Assembly: GCF_932294415.1 (NCBI RefSeq)
Contig: NC_065545.1
Location: 17,736,857-17,800,856 of the forward strand
Origin: Quercus robur
Lineage: Eukaryota > Streptophyta > Magnoliopsida > Fagales > Fagaceae
Direction: 5' to 3'
DNA length: 64,000 nucleotides
Shown: piece by piece, positions 49,601 to 62,400 of the stretch
How the letters are laid out: every line of letters starts with the position of its first letter
How positions within the stretch are numbered: position 1 is the first letter of the stretch
Notes under the pieces: model-generated
The model's database searches: none
Told to the model about the DNA's origin: nothing
What the model saw: only the letters and a program-made list of their open reading frames with translations
Translations under genes and position numbers: made by a program

Positions 49601-51084
49601 CATAGGTTGCCAATGAAGTAGTGCCATGTGGGGTGAAAAAAGGAGTCCTCAACAACGGTGAGACTACTAACAAAGATGATTACAAAATGGGTGATTGTGT
49701 CTTAATAACTAAGCACCCATTTTTATACTTAATGGTGAGACTACTAACAAAGATGGATAGCAGGGCCTTTTTGAAAACAACAACAACCGTTAACGGTGAA
49801 ATTTAGACTCCCCTCTATCATTTGGGACATCGGGTAAACCTCATGTAAAATTTTTTGTTGATTTTAGCATAAAAACCAATATTTTCTATTTTATATACTC
49901 ACTTTTCAAAACACTCTACATCAGATTATCTATTTTACACTAGATTTCATTAAAATATAAAAATATATAAATGATTTTTTTTAATTTTTTTTTCTTTACA
50001 CACAACAACCATCATCCATTATCTTTCTTTATTCTCGAAATATGTAAAGAAAAAAAAAACTAAATGCAAAATGAGTAATGTTAATGTAAATTTATACAGT
50101 TATTGTAACAATTATGTATTTTTACATAATTTTGCTTGAACTGATGTAAGGGTAAATTTTAGGCTTGATGGGCTAAAATGTGGTACCTTTTCTATTTATT
50201 AGACAAATACTGATCCAACAGCCTCCTCGAGCAGCACGGCCTCTGATCTTGCAACCACTCTCCATCCGTTTTCACCTGCCAAATAGGGGTTCCATCCTAC
50301 ATAACCGGATTAGGAGCCGGTGCAATACCTAAGGTATTGCACCACGTGCAATTCACCATTTCCACCCACAAATTTTTTTCACTTTTCACCTTTTTAACTT
50401 TCAATTTTTACTTCTTTAAAATTTTTCTTAACTTTTTTGAACTTCACTTCTCGCCTACCCCAACCAAACCAGTTTGTCCTCTATTAGGCTGGGCCTAACC
50501 CCTTCAATTCAAGCCCAACTTCAAGAACCAAACCCTCTTCTACAAAGCTCAATAAATCTTAATGCCACATTGCCACTCTCACCCTTTTTAGTTTTTACAA
50601 ACGGAGGGCCTCCCTTCTATGGTAAGGCCCAAACGGCCCCGAGTAATAGTCACACTTACATATTAAATAATAAATAATCTATTTCTTGAGTAGGATTACA
50701 TTTATTTATTTTATTGTTCTCGTAAATGGTACATTATGATACATGTTTCTTCTATAAAAGAAAATAACAATAATAAATTTTTTATTTGCATGAACAATAT
50801 ATAATTTTTTACTCTTTTAAATATTGTATGAAAAATATTACGTCTACAATATTTTTATAAAAATTTTTAACTAATAAGTTGTATTGATTACTAGTAATCA
50901 ATAATAATAACTTACTATTTAAAATTTATTTTGTAAGTGTTATGAAAATGTTATAAATATAATATTTCTCATTTAATACTACTTTTTATTTAGTCTATAA
51001 AATAAATCTTTAATTTTCCCTATTTTTTTTTAAAGAAAAAAAATCCACTCCAAAATTGAAAGGGCGAAACAATAAATCCCAAGG
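49601..51084. other. Gene-free spacer with a perfect hairpin
   Basis: A direct repeat GGTGAGACTACTAACAAAGA occurs at about 49658 and 49733. A perfect hairpin lies at 50319-50343: GGTGCAATACC, three bases, GGTATTGCACC. The flanking CCACGTGCAATTCACC keeps partial symmetry. The rest is AT-rich without a recognised gene. Confidence 0.6.
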
Positions 51085-52264
51085 GGCCAAAATTGGGAAT
51101 TAACCCTGTTTACCAAACAATATAATTAGTAGGCATTGTTACAAAACTATATTTTTTACTAACATCTCGAGTTTAAAAGACTCGATTTAGGGCTTATAAA
51201 TCGAGTTTCAAAGACTTGGTTTCAGTGTTCTAATCACGTCTGATATGACATTTTTTTTCCACGTGGCGTCCACTTGGAAATCGAGTCTCTAATACTCGAT
51301 TTATAAGCCAACTCCTTACTCACATGTTCAGCTCTCTCATGTACAAACCATTCCCCCCACCCCACCCCACCTTCTCATCAGACCACAGCAAACCCCCACA
51401 CCACCACGCAGACCTGACTAAAAGCCAAAGAACTCGCAGCCGCCCGATCCAGCCAAACCACTCCACCACCGCGCCAAACCCACGCCGTGCAACCCAGGCA
51501 TCAACCCACAGCCAACCCATAGCCACACAAACTCCAAACCACTAATTCGATCAATCCACAGTCACCTAAACTCCTAATCGATCCTGCCACCCTTTAAAAT
51601 ATCAACTTTTACCACCACGCTAGACCCACGTCGCGCGACCCAAGCATCAACCCACAGCCACCTGATCCAGCCAACCCACAACCACCCAAACTCCAAACCA
51701 CCAATCCGGTTAACCCATAGTCACCCAAACTCCTAACAGATCCTGCCACCCTTTAAAATACCAACTTTTAGGGTCATGGGTTTTTGGATTTTCTTACAGA
51801 GAACCCTGATCAACAAGCCAAACGGGTCGTGGGTTTTGGGGTTTTTATTTTTTTAATTTGGATTTTAGGTGGTTGTTGGGGGTGGATTTGGTTAGATTTG
51901 TGCTGAATTGTTGGATTAATGCTCGAATTTGTGGATTGATAATGGCTAGTCTGTGCTTGTATTTGGTGATGGTTGATGGTGGCTAATCTGTGTTTTGTAG
52001 TCCAGACACTTAAAAATCTTTTCACTGTAAATATAAATCGAGTCACTAAGACTCGATTTCCAGGTGGACGCCACGTGGAAAAGCGCCAGCTCAGATCTGA
52101 TCAGAATATGAAAATCGAGTCTTTGAGACTTGATTTATAGGCCATAAATCAAGTCTTTTAGACTCGAGATGTTAGTATGAAATGTACTTTCAAAACAGTG
52201 TCTACTAATTATATTGTTTGGCAAATAAGATTAATCCCCAATTTTGGCCATCTCAATTTTGGCC
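51085..52264. mobile_element. Mutator-type MITE with ~235-bp inverted ends and 9-bp target duplication
   Basis: The left arm (51085 to about 51320) and right arm (about 52025-52264) are inverted copies: GGCCAAAATTGGG and AAACAATATAATTAGTAG, then ACTAACATCTCGAGT and repeated AAATCGAGT/ACTCGATTT words, ending in a CCACGTGG and GTCCAC segment. ATCCCAAGG at 51076-51084 is repeated at 52265-52273. A 9-bp duplication with long arms is typical of Mutator-like elements. The centre is non-coding and contains a tandem repeat of about 150 bp (51462-51610, 51611-51770). The right end carries an extra GGCCAAAATTG unit not present at the left. No transposase is present, so it moved with help from another element. 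Confidence 0.88.
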
Positions 52265-52428
52265 ATCCCAAGGCCAACACCACCGAAGTAAAATCCTTAA
52301 ATTAGGGTTTAGTTTGCCAATGGAAAACAATCAAAATTCTCATTTTTATTATTAGAGCACTACATATATAGTACTAGTAGTACTCGAACACTAATTGTAG
52401 CTAGAGATTTACAACACACAAACAATAA
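52265..52428 (+). promoter_or_regulatory. Core promoter and leader of the RsmH gene
   Basis: Only 164 bp separate the transposon end from the start codon. A TATA-like ACATATATAGTA lies at about 52363-52374, about 60 bp before the ATG, and the leader ends ACACAAACAATAAATGGCG. Promoter elements further upstream must lie in the transposon. Confidence 0.5.
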
Positions 52429-54286
52429 ATGGCGAAATCGTCAACCACAAAGCTCTTCTTTCTCTCCTCACTTTCATCGTCGTTCCGTCTTCGCTACCTC
52501 ACCACCGCCACCACAAGAACTAGTCTCAGTTTCACTTTCACTTGCAGTCGTAACATTACTACTCGTGCTTCGAAGAGTAACAAAAATAAGCAGAAAGCGA
52601 AAGTAGTGGTAACTGCAGCAGCGAAGAATTCAGTGGCGGTGAAGGAGAAGAGGAGGACTCGCTCTGACAAAGCTTTGGATGAACACGCAATCCAAAGCTA
52701 CGTCGGTGACGGTGGCGCCGCCGCGCCGCATATACCTGTGATGCTTGGCGAAGTAGTCGACGTCTTCTCCTCCAAACCCCTCCGCTCTTTCGTTGATTGT
52801 ACCGTCGGCGCCGCCGGTCACTCCTCTGCTGTTAGTCTTTACCTTCCCTTCCTATTGTTTCATATATAATACTTTCATATGCATTGATTAGATAATTGAG
52901 ACAAGATACAGAGTTGAAAAATACTGCTACTTCAAATCTCTCTTTTATCTTTTTTTTTCCTAGTTTCATCTTTATGCTATTATTAGCTAATTTTCACTTG
53001 GGGTTGGATTTCCTGTGGAGAGAGAGAGAGAGAGAATTGTGGTAATTTAAAACTATGGAAATGTTAGTAGAGCATAATAGAAAGTGGCATTTTTCTAATT
53101 TTGGTGACACTTGTAAATTCATACCCGACCTTGACTAATCTGTTGAGGATCTATAAGAAGCCGACCCCACGATTTGGAAGTGGATGTTGTTTTTGTTGGT
53201 GACTCTACATAACTTGTCTTGAACATTTTAGCCATAACTGCAGAACCAAAAGTTCATAAACATCATGGTTTCAGGTTTTCAGCTGGTTTTGGGCTGTTTT
53301 ATTTTCTCTGTGAGAAGACCATGGCCTTGAGTGTTACCAGAATCTTTGGATTATTGCTAGTACAAACTTCTAATGAAAATATCTCGTTTTCCTTGAAACT
53401 TATGTGTGCATTTATTTATTTATTACGTTGAGAAGAAAAGGCATAAAAGTGAGCTGTAAGCTATTTGTGAACTTTTCCCTCCTATGTGGAGCTCCATTTT
53501 TTTTCCTTTTCCTAGTCAAGTTAGGCTTTTAGCATGCAAAGATTAGGTTTTGAATTTATCTTTTGAGATTTGATCGTGCATTGGACAGCGCTATAATCTA
53601 ATATAGTCCACACTTCCTGTCTTCTTTTCTTCCCCCTTTGTGATGAAGTTGTTTCGTATTAACTGGAATATGTCTTTACTGTTTAGTTATTGTGCTTGGT
53701 CTTGGTCTTGCCACTGTAAATTTTTTGAGAGTTTTTTTTCTTATCTCATAATTTGTATGTATCTTCCAATTTTGACTCTGAGTTGCTCCTTCCTAATTCT
53801 TGTGATTCTAATCTATTATTACTTATTGGAAACAACAGATAATTCAAGCCCATCCAGAATTGAAACTCTATTTTGGCATGGATGTTGATCCTGTGGCTTA
53901 TGAGAAGGCTAAAGCTCAAATTGATGCCATCTTGAATGGTGATTCTTGTCATCCAACTTCTGACCTGAAAACACATACCATTTTGAAGAATTTTAGGCAT
54001 ATCAAATCTGTGCTTAGCGTGGTTGATAAGAAACTGTTAGACACTGGAGTTGATGGCATCTTAATGGACTTGGGAATGTCATCCATGCAGGTTTGTGTTA
54101 ATTGCATTTGTTGGTTCTTAACTATAGATGACTTGGTGTGCGCACGCGTGTGTGTGTGTGTCTGTGAGAAGCTTCATGTATCACATTGGATTTTATTTTT
54201 TCTCTCATCTTTATCTAATGTAAAATTTTCATATATCTTTGAGGTTTGGGAAAACTGGGGTGATAGATTAATGTATTGTAACGGTT

Positions 54287-54324
<38 letters not shown>

Positions 54325-57289
54325 CAGCAACAGGTTGCTTTTCTTTTTATTTCATCATTGTTAATTAGTGCCAGTTTTCTACAATTAAGATTGGCAGTTT
54401 TGTACTTTGATCTTTGCTTGGGGGGAAGTCTAATTCCTCTGTATTACATATTACATAATATTATTCCGTTTTGAATGCCTTCTCTTTCGGACAGGTGAAC
54501 GATCCTGAAAGAGGGTTCAGTGTACTTGGTAATGGACCTCTTGATATGCGAATGGATCCTCAGGTAACAATAAGGCTCTCCACAGATTTTTTATTTTTAT
54601 TTTTTCACTTTGTTATATTCAGCTGATAGGCCTCAAAGAAGTTTAGTGATGTACAATCAAAACAATTAAATGCATTAATGAAAACAAGAAAATACCAATA
54701 GTTGAATTTACTCTTTATTTATTTATTTATTTTTTTGATGAAATCATCAAATTGAAATTATTCCTTCAGACTAAAGGTAGAACTATGATTAGTTTCAGCA
54801 ATATTTCAACTTTATTTGTATCAAGTACAAGTGGATTTTTCATTACTTGGCATTTTGGCAGCTCTTCATTAAAAGAAAAATGTAGACAGCACTTACATTT
54901 AAGGCTTTTTTTTTTTTTTGGGTAAGTTACACGCGCACCCAGTAGGTCTTGAACCAAGGACCTCACTTTCCACTTAGCACTTGCAAGGGGAGAAGGTGCT
55001 CGTTGAGCAACAGCTCATTGGCCTTAGATTTAAGTAGTGTTACAGGTTGAAAAAGAGGATAAAGATAACATGGAAATAATAGATTTTAAGAAATGAAATC
55101 TAAAGTGTAAGTAGTGGGTTTAAGCTTTCCAAAAACTTGTAAATAATTGTCATCCTTTCAATGCCCTTGAGGTCTCTTTAGTCTTTAGGCCTAAAGTGCT
55201 GATTTTAATGCAGAGAAGATATTTTAGTTATATTCATTGTCTGATATGTAAGAGTGAAATTTGGTTATTATTATTTATATAAGTGGGATTTGTTAACGAA
55301 TTAAATCACAAATGGTGAAAAAGGATATAACTTTCTAGCTAAGATCTAGTAGTTAGATAGTAAGTTATTTTGCTTTTCACATAGCCTCATTTGTGAGTAG
55401 TAGTAGTAGTAGTTAGATAGTAAGTTATTTTGCTTTCCAAACAGTAGTAGTAGTAGCAGCAGCAGCAGCACCACATAAATTCATCAATCTAAAGTAGAGA
55501 TGCAAAAAATAAAAAATTCACACAAAAATAAAATATGAGAGAGAGAGAGTATTTACCTTTTTCATGTGAGAAAATATGTATAGAATGGGAGAGATTGGCA
55601 TATTTATAGTAATAGAATGAGGATAAGAAAAGCCAAAATAAAAGGAAGAGGAAGGGATAATGAAGAGTGACATAAAGGTTGAGAGTAGTGGAGAGATGAA
55701 AAAGTAAAAGGGAAATTATGATTGGAAGAAGTGGAGAAAAATGAGAAATAGGTAGATGATATGGCTTAATAGGAGTGTAGCAACAATAAATACTCCACTT
55801 CAGCTTTTTGATATATATTGATAAGATAAAAGAGAGAAGAAAGCGCTTTTTGAGGATCAAAGGATCAGGGTGCATGAAGCCACTTAACATCTGAAATGCA
55901 AAGGAGAAAGTTGGGAAGCTGATGCCAAGAAGATAGGACAATGAAAGGGGAAGAGTTGGGGAGCTTCAAGGTTTTATTATGTTATAGTGAACCATGTGAC
56001 TAATGATGATGTCTGGTGAGAAAAGTAGGAGTATTGACACAAGAAACAGATACATAAATCCATTAACAAACTAATACAATTCTTGGATTACATGGCACCA
56101 GAAAGCATTATGCTAAGCCTACAATTTGGTTCCACATACTGCATGCAGACACCTCAATTATAGGTTTAGAAAAAAAAATTCTGATCTTTTTTACCTTTTT
56201 CCCCCCTTAAAAATGCTTAGATGTGTAGAGTTCTGTACCACTGTTTTCCATACTAGAATTCCCATGAACAGTTTCTGCTTTCCTTTTCAATATACATGTT
56301 TTTATTTCCACCCTAGGCATTGTCTTGGTGTAATTTGATATCATTGCTTGTTGGGGGAATGAGTGAATTGGTCTATTTGTTTCCTATGTTTGCTCACTAA
56401 ATAATAATTTTAAATTTGTGTTTAATTAACTGATTGGAACAGGCCTATGACAGGCAAGTCTGAGAGCAGAAGACATTTTAAATTCTTGGCCAGATACTGA
56501 AGTGGGACGGATATTGCGGGAATATGGGGAGGAAAGCAACTGGCGCTCTCTTCAGAATAAAATTGTCAAAGCCCGATTACATGGTGGGTTGCATACGACT
56601 GGCGAAGTAGCAGATCTTATTCGGAATGCAACTCCTGGGACTAGAGGTAGTTTTCTTACCCTTCTTCCATAGTGGTTTTCTTTTGACTTTGCCTTCTATA
56701 TCCCTTCTAAATATATGGTACCTTTACTTGAAACACTCCAAACAAGTAATGTGCCTACTATGCACCTTGCCTCATATCTCTATCCATAACTAGGGGATTC
56801 AAAAACTCTCCCCACTAACAATGGGAAAAGCATTTAAGTCAATATTTTAATTTGATTGCTACAGGAGGGAGGCAAGGTTGGATAAAGACGGCAACCAGGG
56901 TGTTTCAAGCTCTGAGGATAGCTGTTAACGACGAACTTAAGACACTGGAGGATTCGCTCTATTCTTGTTTTGATTGCCTCGCACCTGGTGGTAGGCTTGC
57001 TGTCATCTCTTTCCACAGTTTGGAGGACAGAATTGTAAAACAAACATTTCTTGACATCATTAACAGCAATGAGGATGATGGGGATGAAGAAGGGAGACAG
57101 AGAAGTGAATTGAGAAAGATCAGAAATGACAATGGTGAAAATGAACCGTGGATTAAACAAATGATACAGGGTTATAGAGGAGCAATCCTCACAAAGAGAC
57201 CAATAACACCATCGGAGGAGGAAGAGAGATTGAACCGCCGGTGTAGAAGTGCTAAGCTCAGGGTGATTCAGAAGGTTGAAAGAGAATAA
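52429..57289 (+). CDS. CMAL: Plastid 16S rRNA (cytosine N4)-methyltransferase, RsmH/MraW family
   Basis: Uses S-adenosylmethionine to methylate N4 of a conserved cytosine in the decoding region of 16S rRNA; the plant chloroplast enzyme is CMAL (At5g10910). Exons: 52429-52830, 53839-54090, 54495-54563, 56454-56646, 56865-57289, giving 446 aa with consistent phases. The first ~60 residues are Ser/Thr/Arg-rich with few acids, a plastid transit peptide. [13 protein letters not shown] and [14 protein letters not shown] (SAM motif I, about 121-134) begin the enzyme; [26 protein letters not shown] and PLDMRMDPQ follow. The inserted helical domain is [20 protein letters not shown]. The end carries [18 protein letters not shown] and [17 protein letters not shown]. 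Exon 4 has two nearby acceptors (56443/56444 and 56453/56454); only the second keeps the frame. Introns 1 and 3 are long (1.0 and 1.9 kb); intron 3 contains a SINE. Confidence 0.95.
54904..55027 (-). mobile_element. tRNA-type SINE in RsmH intron 3
   Basis: On the minus strand: AATGAGCTGTTGCTCAACGA (A-box region), TCCTTGGTTCAAGACC (B box), CTACTGGGTGCGCGTGTAAC and a tail of about 14 A. ATTTAAG at 54897-54903 and 55028-55034 may be the target duplication. Confidence 0.8.
55348..55470. repeat. TAG/CAG microsatellites within a 60-bp duplication
   Basis: TAGTTAGATAGTAAGTTATT occurs twice, 60 bp apart (about 55350 and 55410), each followed by TTGCTTTYCA. TAG runs join the copies and a TAG-to-CAG run follows (about 55444-55470). 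It lies in RsmH intron 3. Confidence 0.8.
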
Positions 57290-59471
57290 TTTTGGTTGGA
57301 ACTCCGGATTCCCCAAGCGCATTTTTTGTTGTTGAACATTTTATAAATCTGTATCTGTGATGTTCTACCCCATTGTTGATTCATCATTATTTAATTTAAA
57401 GTTCTGAAGTAATAGGTAAGTGCTGGTTTTTTGAATTCCTGTACTACCCCATTATTGATTCGATGATCGAGATCAACAAAAATGATATTATGGGAATTGG
57501 ACTGTTAATGCTTTTACTGGAGCCAGAATCTGTGTTAAATATTAAAATGAAAATAGAAAAAGCATTGTACACCCTTTTGGAAAAAACTAGCCAATATCTT
57601 GTGCGATGCTCAATGCATTTTTAAAAAATTTGAGCATCTTTAAAAAATTTGTAAGAAATTAATCAATAACTCATTGGGTTCATCAAATGCTATTGATAGT
57701 CATGACTAATTTACAAAGTTTGTTAGTAAAGCTAAATTCAAACTAAACCCTATTTCCTACCCATTTTTTCGATTCCAATGCTGGGTATCCTTTGTTATGT
57801 AGTGCTTTGTAATGAATTGTAAGAAGGGAAATGAGACAAATACATTTTAAAATGTTTAAGAAATCATAGACCTCAACATAAAAGATAAAAGTATTACCTT
57901 CCTTGTCAATTTTTAATAATAAAAAAAGTACTTCCGTAAATCTTTCAAATCCATGTTTAGGAATTTCATATTTAGTACAAAATGAAGACACTTCAGTCAA
58001 TAAAGATTCTCATTCATCATGCAATCGTTGCTTAAATACTTCGACAAGTGTAATAACATTTACTATATCTTGATATGTATAACTATATATATATTTTGCA
58101 AAGCTATTGACAACTCATTTGTGATCCTCAAAATATTTTTTATCAAGTGCAAATCAAAGACAAATTCAAAAGATAGAATTAACCTCATAATAGATTGAGT
58201 TTCAACTTTTTGGTCGAAGATGTCATCTTCTTCAATAATCTCAAGTACATCAACTGCAGCTGAGAATATCAAAATCAAGTTGAGAATTGTCTCATAGGGT
58301 CCGTTTGGATTGAGTTTATTGTTACTGAAACTGAAAGTTGCTGAAATTAAAAACTGAAAACACTGTAGCAAAATAATTTTTAAATGTGTGAATAGTGTTG
58401 TGGGACCCATTTTTAATAAAAAAGTTGCTGAAAAGTGATATTTGTGGGTCCGTGAACAGTAAATAGGACCCACTGGTGTGCATTCCGCCCCTTATTTTGC
58501 TGTGAACAGCGCATGAGTGGATGAAAAGTGTACAGTAAAAATCGGTTGAAAAGTCAAAAACAATGGCAGCCAAAAAAAAAAAAAAATAGAAACACAAATT
58601 GGGTTCCAACATAGCAAAACGTAAACGCAAAAAAACGTCAGTTTCCTTGCAATCCAAACGCTCACATAATATAATTCACAATGTATATCACTAACACATT
58701 TAAGATTGGTCACTCAATTCAAACCTTGCTCACTTCTACAGTTCTATGTACATTGCTCTCTAATTCTTCTTTAATTTTGGCAAATTATGCATCCCAATAG
58801 CATTTAGTCTCTTACAAGAGCCTCCAACAACAATATTTTTAGTCACAAGATATATAATGAAATAATAAATTTTAATTTATGAATATCGTCATGTGGTGAA
58901 TAGAATATTCTTCTAAATTTGGTATGGAGAAAAAATTTGCTCTGAATAATATCCGAATATCTATCCTGCCCAAACACAAAGAACCCACTTATTGCTACTC
59001 ATATTTATTTATATATTTTATGCACAAAATTTGTTCATGTAAAATGATGTGATCACTTTACAACGGAACTCTCAGTGTAGACACGTGTAAAACCAGTGGC
59101 CTCATAACGTGCTGTTCGCCGGTGCTGAATTAAAAAAAACAATGATAGATCAATATAGTGATAGTGTCAGTGTGGTACTGAAGATACAAACAAAGCTGTC
59201 GTTACCCACCATACCTCTCGCTCTGTCTATCTTCTTCAACCTTTAAGCATTCAATTTCAACCTCCAAAGAGCTCCTTCCCTTTCCAATTTCTCAGCAAAA
59301 TAAAAAATACAATAAATTTAAACCGGCTAATGAACATGCTGCAACTGTGTTGCTCTTATCTTTGTTAGTAACTTTGAAGAAATGACTCTTTCATTTTAGT
59401 CTGAATTCTCCTCTGGCTCTACTTGTCTTTTTTCAAAGTCTTGTATTTCACTTTGCAGCAATATAACAGTG
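57290..59471. other. Spacer between the RsmH and DUF1997 genes
   Basis: It holds the RsmH 3' UTR, AT-rich DNA, a MITE-like insert (58297-58664) and the DUF1997 promoter. Minus-strand frames at 57743-58713 show no known family and partly read the MITE. Confidence 0.5.
58297..58664. mobile_element. MITE-like element with GTTTGGATTG ends
   Basis: The left end GGTCCGTTTGGATTGAG and the right end, read in reverse, GAGCGTTTGGATTGCAAGG share the core CGTTTGGATTG. The inside has GGGACCCA, GGGTCCGTGAACAGTAAA and AACACTGTAGC, words common in dispersed short plant elements, and an A-run at 58571-58585. I could not find a clean target duplication, so the superfamily is open and the ends are approximate. 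Confidence 0.6.
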
Positions 59472-62400
59472 ATGTTAACTATTAAATGGCATGGACGTGG
59501 ACAAGGCTGTGCCTCATTTCTATCTTCTCCAATACTAAAACCCAATACCAGGTTTTTACTACTGCTAATTATAGTAATATTAATCGATGTAATATATTTA
59601 TGTTTTTCTTAAAATATTGGATAACTTGCTATTTTGCCATCTTTGCTAAATTTGCATAATCTTTCTTTACTTATATTTGTACTCATTATCTTAAAGTTTT
59701 GAGTTTATTTCAGGAAGAAAACTAAAGTAATCAAGCTAAACATATCAACTCCATCTGAGTCAAATGTAAAGAAAGCAAATTTATCAGCCACAAGGAAAGA
59801 AAGAATTAAGCTTCCAAATTATGATGATGATTGCTGTGGGGGCAAGACATTTCATATTAGTGAATTTCTATGCCACCCTTCTGGAATTCAAGCAATGCTC
59901 AATACAAGTTCCTTGCAAAGTTTTCAAGCTCTTGACACTAACACTTACAGGTCTTTTCATTTTACCATTCGATTTAATTTTCTTTAGCTTTGCTAATCTT
60001 ATTTTGATTTGTAATTGTGTTTTGCCATAACAACTAACGAATAATTTTCATGATATACGGAACTGCTTGTGTACTATTATTGTTTCTTGAGAGAAACTGA
60101 AATTACCAAAAAAGTTTCAGGGAAGAAAGAGAAACTGAATGCAAACGAATGCTATGATTATTTTTATAAGACTTCATGGGGACCAATTGTTCCACATCGT
60201 GAAGCATACATAGTTTCGGAAAAAGTAAGATGAATGCACCATTTTGGAGGGTAATTTGTGTAGCTTTGTGCCATCAAATCTGGTCTAGGGTGCCTAAAGG
60301 ATTAAATTCTCTGCAGTGTTATAAAAAGATACCTGTCAGTTTAGGAAGTGATAGAGAGTGTGACTTCATATAGAATAGAATAGAATGGAAAGAAAAAATA
60401 CATATGGCCTACCCTGACTAGTTAGTTGAGGATCCATAACTAATCTCAAAATTTTGGGACTAAGGCTTAGTGGTTGCTGTTGTTTAATGTTCTTGAACAT
60501 GATATAGGTGAGAAATGTGCGTGGACAATTTCTATGTTAAAAGTATGAAAGATCAGAAGGATTTTGAGGGTGACCCTTGAATGATTCTATTAAAAGATCT
60601 TATTTTTTAATCTTTTATGGTCCTCTTGTTGCTGGACTTGGCCTTAGTAGAAAACAAAGTGGGATCCTAATAAGAATTGGGGATTCTAGTAAAAGATCTT
60701 ATTTTTTAGTCTTTTATGGTCCTCTCGTTGAAAGTGAAACTATCATTATGAAATTTTATGATACACACTCTCTTTGTTATGGTCTCAGAATTTTATGACA
60801 ATCCTTTGTGTTTTCTCTTAGTTTAAGTTATTTTTTCAATGAAGCAGGAACTTAAAAGAAATTTAAAGATCCACAAGCATTGACCATAAAAATCAAAAAT
60901 ATTTTAATTAGGGTTATTAATATAGAAGAATTCAATAGTTATTACTTATTACTTTGTTTGCATATATATCTTTGACTAGAAATCATATCTCTAGTATAGT
61001 GGAAATTCCTATCTTACACATTATCACATATGAACTGCAATGCTGGTTTTTAACCTCAAGCTTTCAAAGATGTAATATAGCTAGAAAACAATAATTTTTT
61101 CTTTTCTGGAAGATCCTATTCTTCTAGAGTGCCCCTTTCTATGGTGCAATTCAATTTCTGAGCTTTGCCTTTCAATGCTTACATTTTTTGTGTTCTGAAG
61201 ATTGGACAACTCCCATCTTCTTAGTGCAGCTTTGGTGGTGTGTATGAACAGTGGTTAATTAACCTATTCAAGTTTATTATAAGATGTTCTTGGCCCTTCT
61301 TATAGACATCAAGGATGAGTTGACACAATGATATTTAAGAAATTCTGGTTCTTTCTTTAAACTAAATAAGATTTCTATATTTCAATGTAAATGAACCAGA
61401 CAATTAGTTCAGTTGTAGTCTCATCCAAAATCATGGACAACTCACTTTCTCATGTGCCTTCACAATTATAAACTCTATAGAGAAAAATTGTTACTCATAC
61501 ATTTTTGGAAATCAAGTTTCAAATAGGATTATCCTCAACTGATTGTGTAGGTGCTTTCTTCCAAAAGTTCAACTTCTAAATTTTGAAGCGGCCCCTGTGC
61601 TGGACTTACGAGTGACCCCAACAAATGAAGATTGTACAGTTGAGATGCTTTCTTGCAAGGTGAGTTTCTCTTCTAGGTGAGATAGTGCAAAAGAAATTCC
61701 AAGGGGTTGGGGTTAAGGGCTCTGGCTGTTGCATCATTCTCTCCTGGTTTCTTAAAAGTGAAAAAATACGTTGGTTTGGTACCATTTCCAAATAGAAGGG
61801 ACAGGGTTTGTTATTTGGGTTAAACTTGTTTACACACAAACTATTTTACACACTCCTCCAAGTACAACTGAAGTCATGATTTCAATTGTTTTTGGGGATA
61901 TGTGTAAAATTTTGTAAAATAGTTTGTGTGTAATAAACACTACTCATATTATTTTCATTAAAAGAGACGAAAGTTTTATACTTCCAACAAAAAAAAGGCA
62001 AAAGAAAACTTTTACTTCAATTTACGAACACAAGATCCATGTTGTTACCTCCTCTGCCAACCACACCACAGGCATGCTACCTCCAACAACACCATCAAGG
62101 CATTAACCCTTTAGTCCTTTAACACTACCAGCATGTCACCATCACCACCTTTGCCATAATAACATTTAGTACTGATATATGACTTACAATTCATTTATAT
62201 ATATTTCAGGTTCAGACTGGTGGATGTAAAAAAAAAATCAATTTTTAAAATGTTATAAATGCCTAGTGAGCTTACTTGAACAGGAAGTAAGTGCCTTACA
62301 TGTGAGGAAGAAGAATACTGGGATGGCTTGGAGATATGCAATAAATTTACACTAGAAAAAGAAAAACAACAAGAACTCCACGCTCAGATATTGAGAAGCC

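Noticed and set aside
54901-55027. Possible tRNA gene from the A and B boxes
   Set aside because: The sequence cannot fold as a cloverleaf and ends in an A tail on the minus strand; it is a SINE.
55489-55941. 150-codon minus-strand frame in RsmH intron 3
   Set aside because: Hydrophobic low-complexity product of a purine-rich + strand; no homology and antisense to an intron.
56834-57322. 162-codon minus-strand frame opposite RsmH exon 5
   Set aside because: Shadow of the real exon, whose + frame carries the conserved RsmH motifs.
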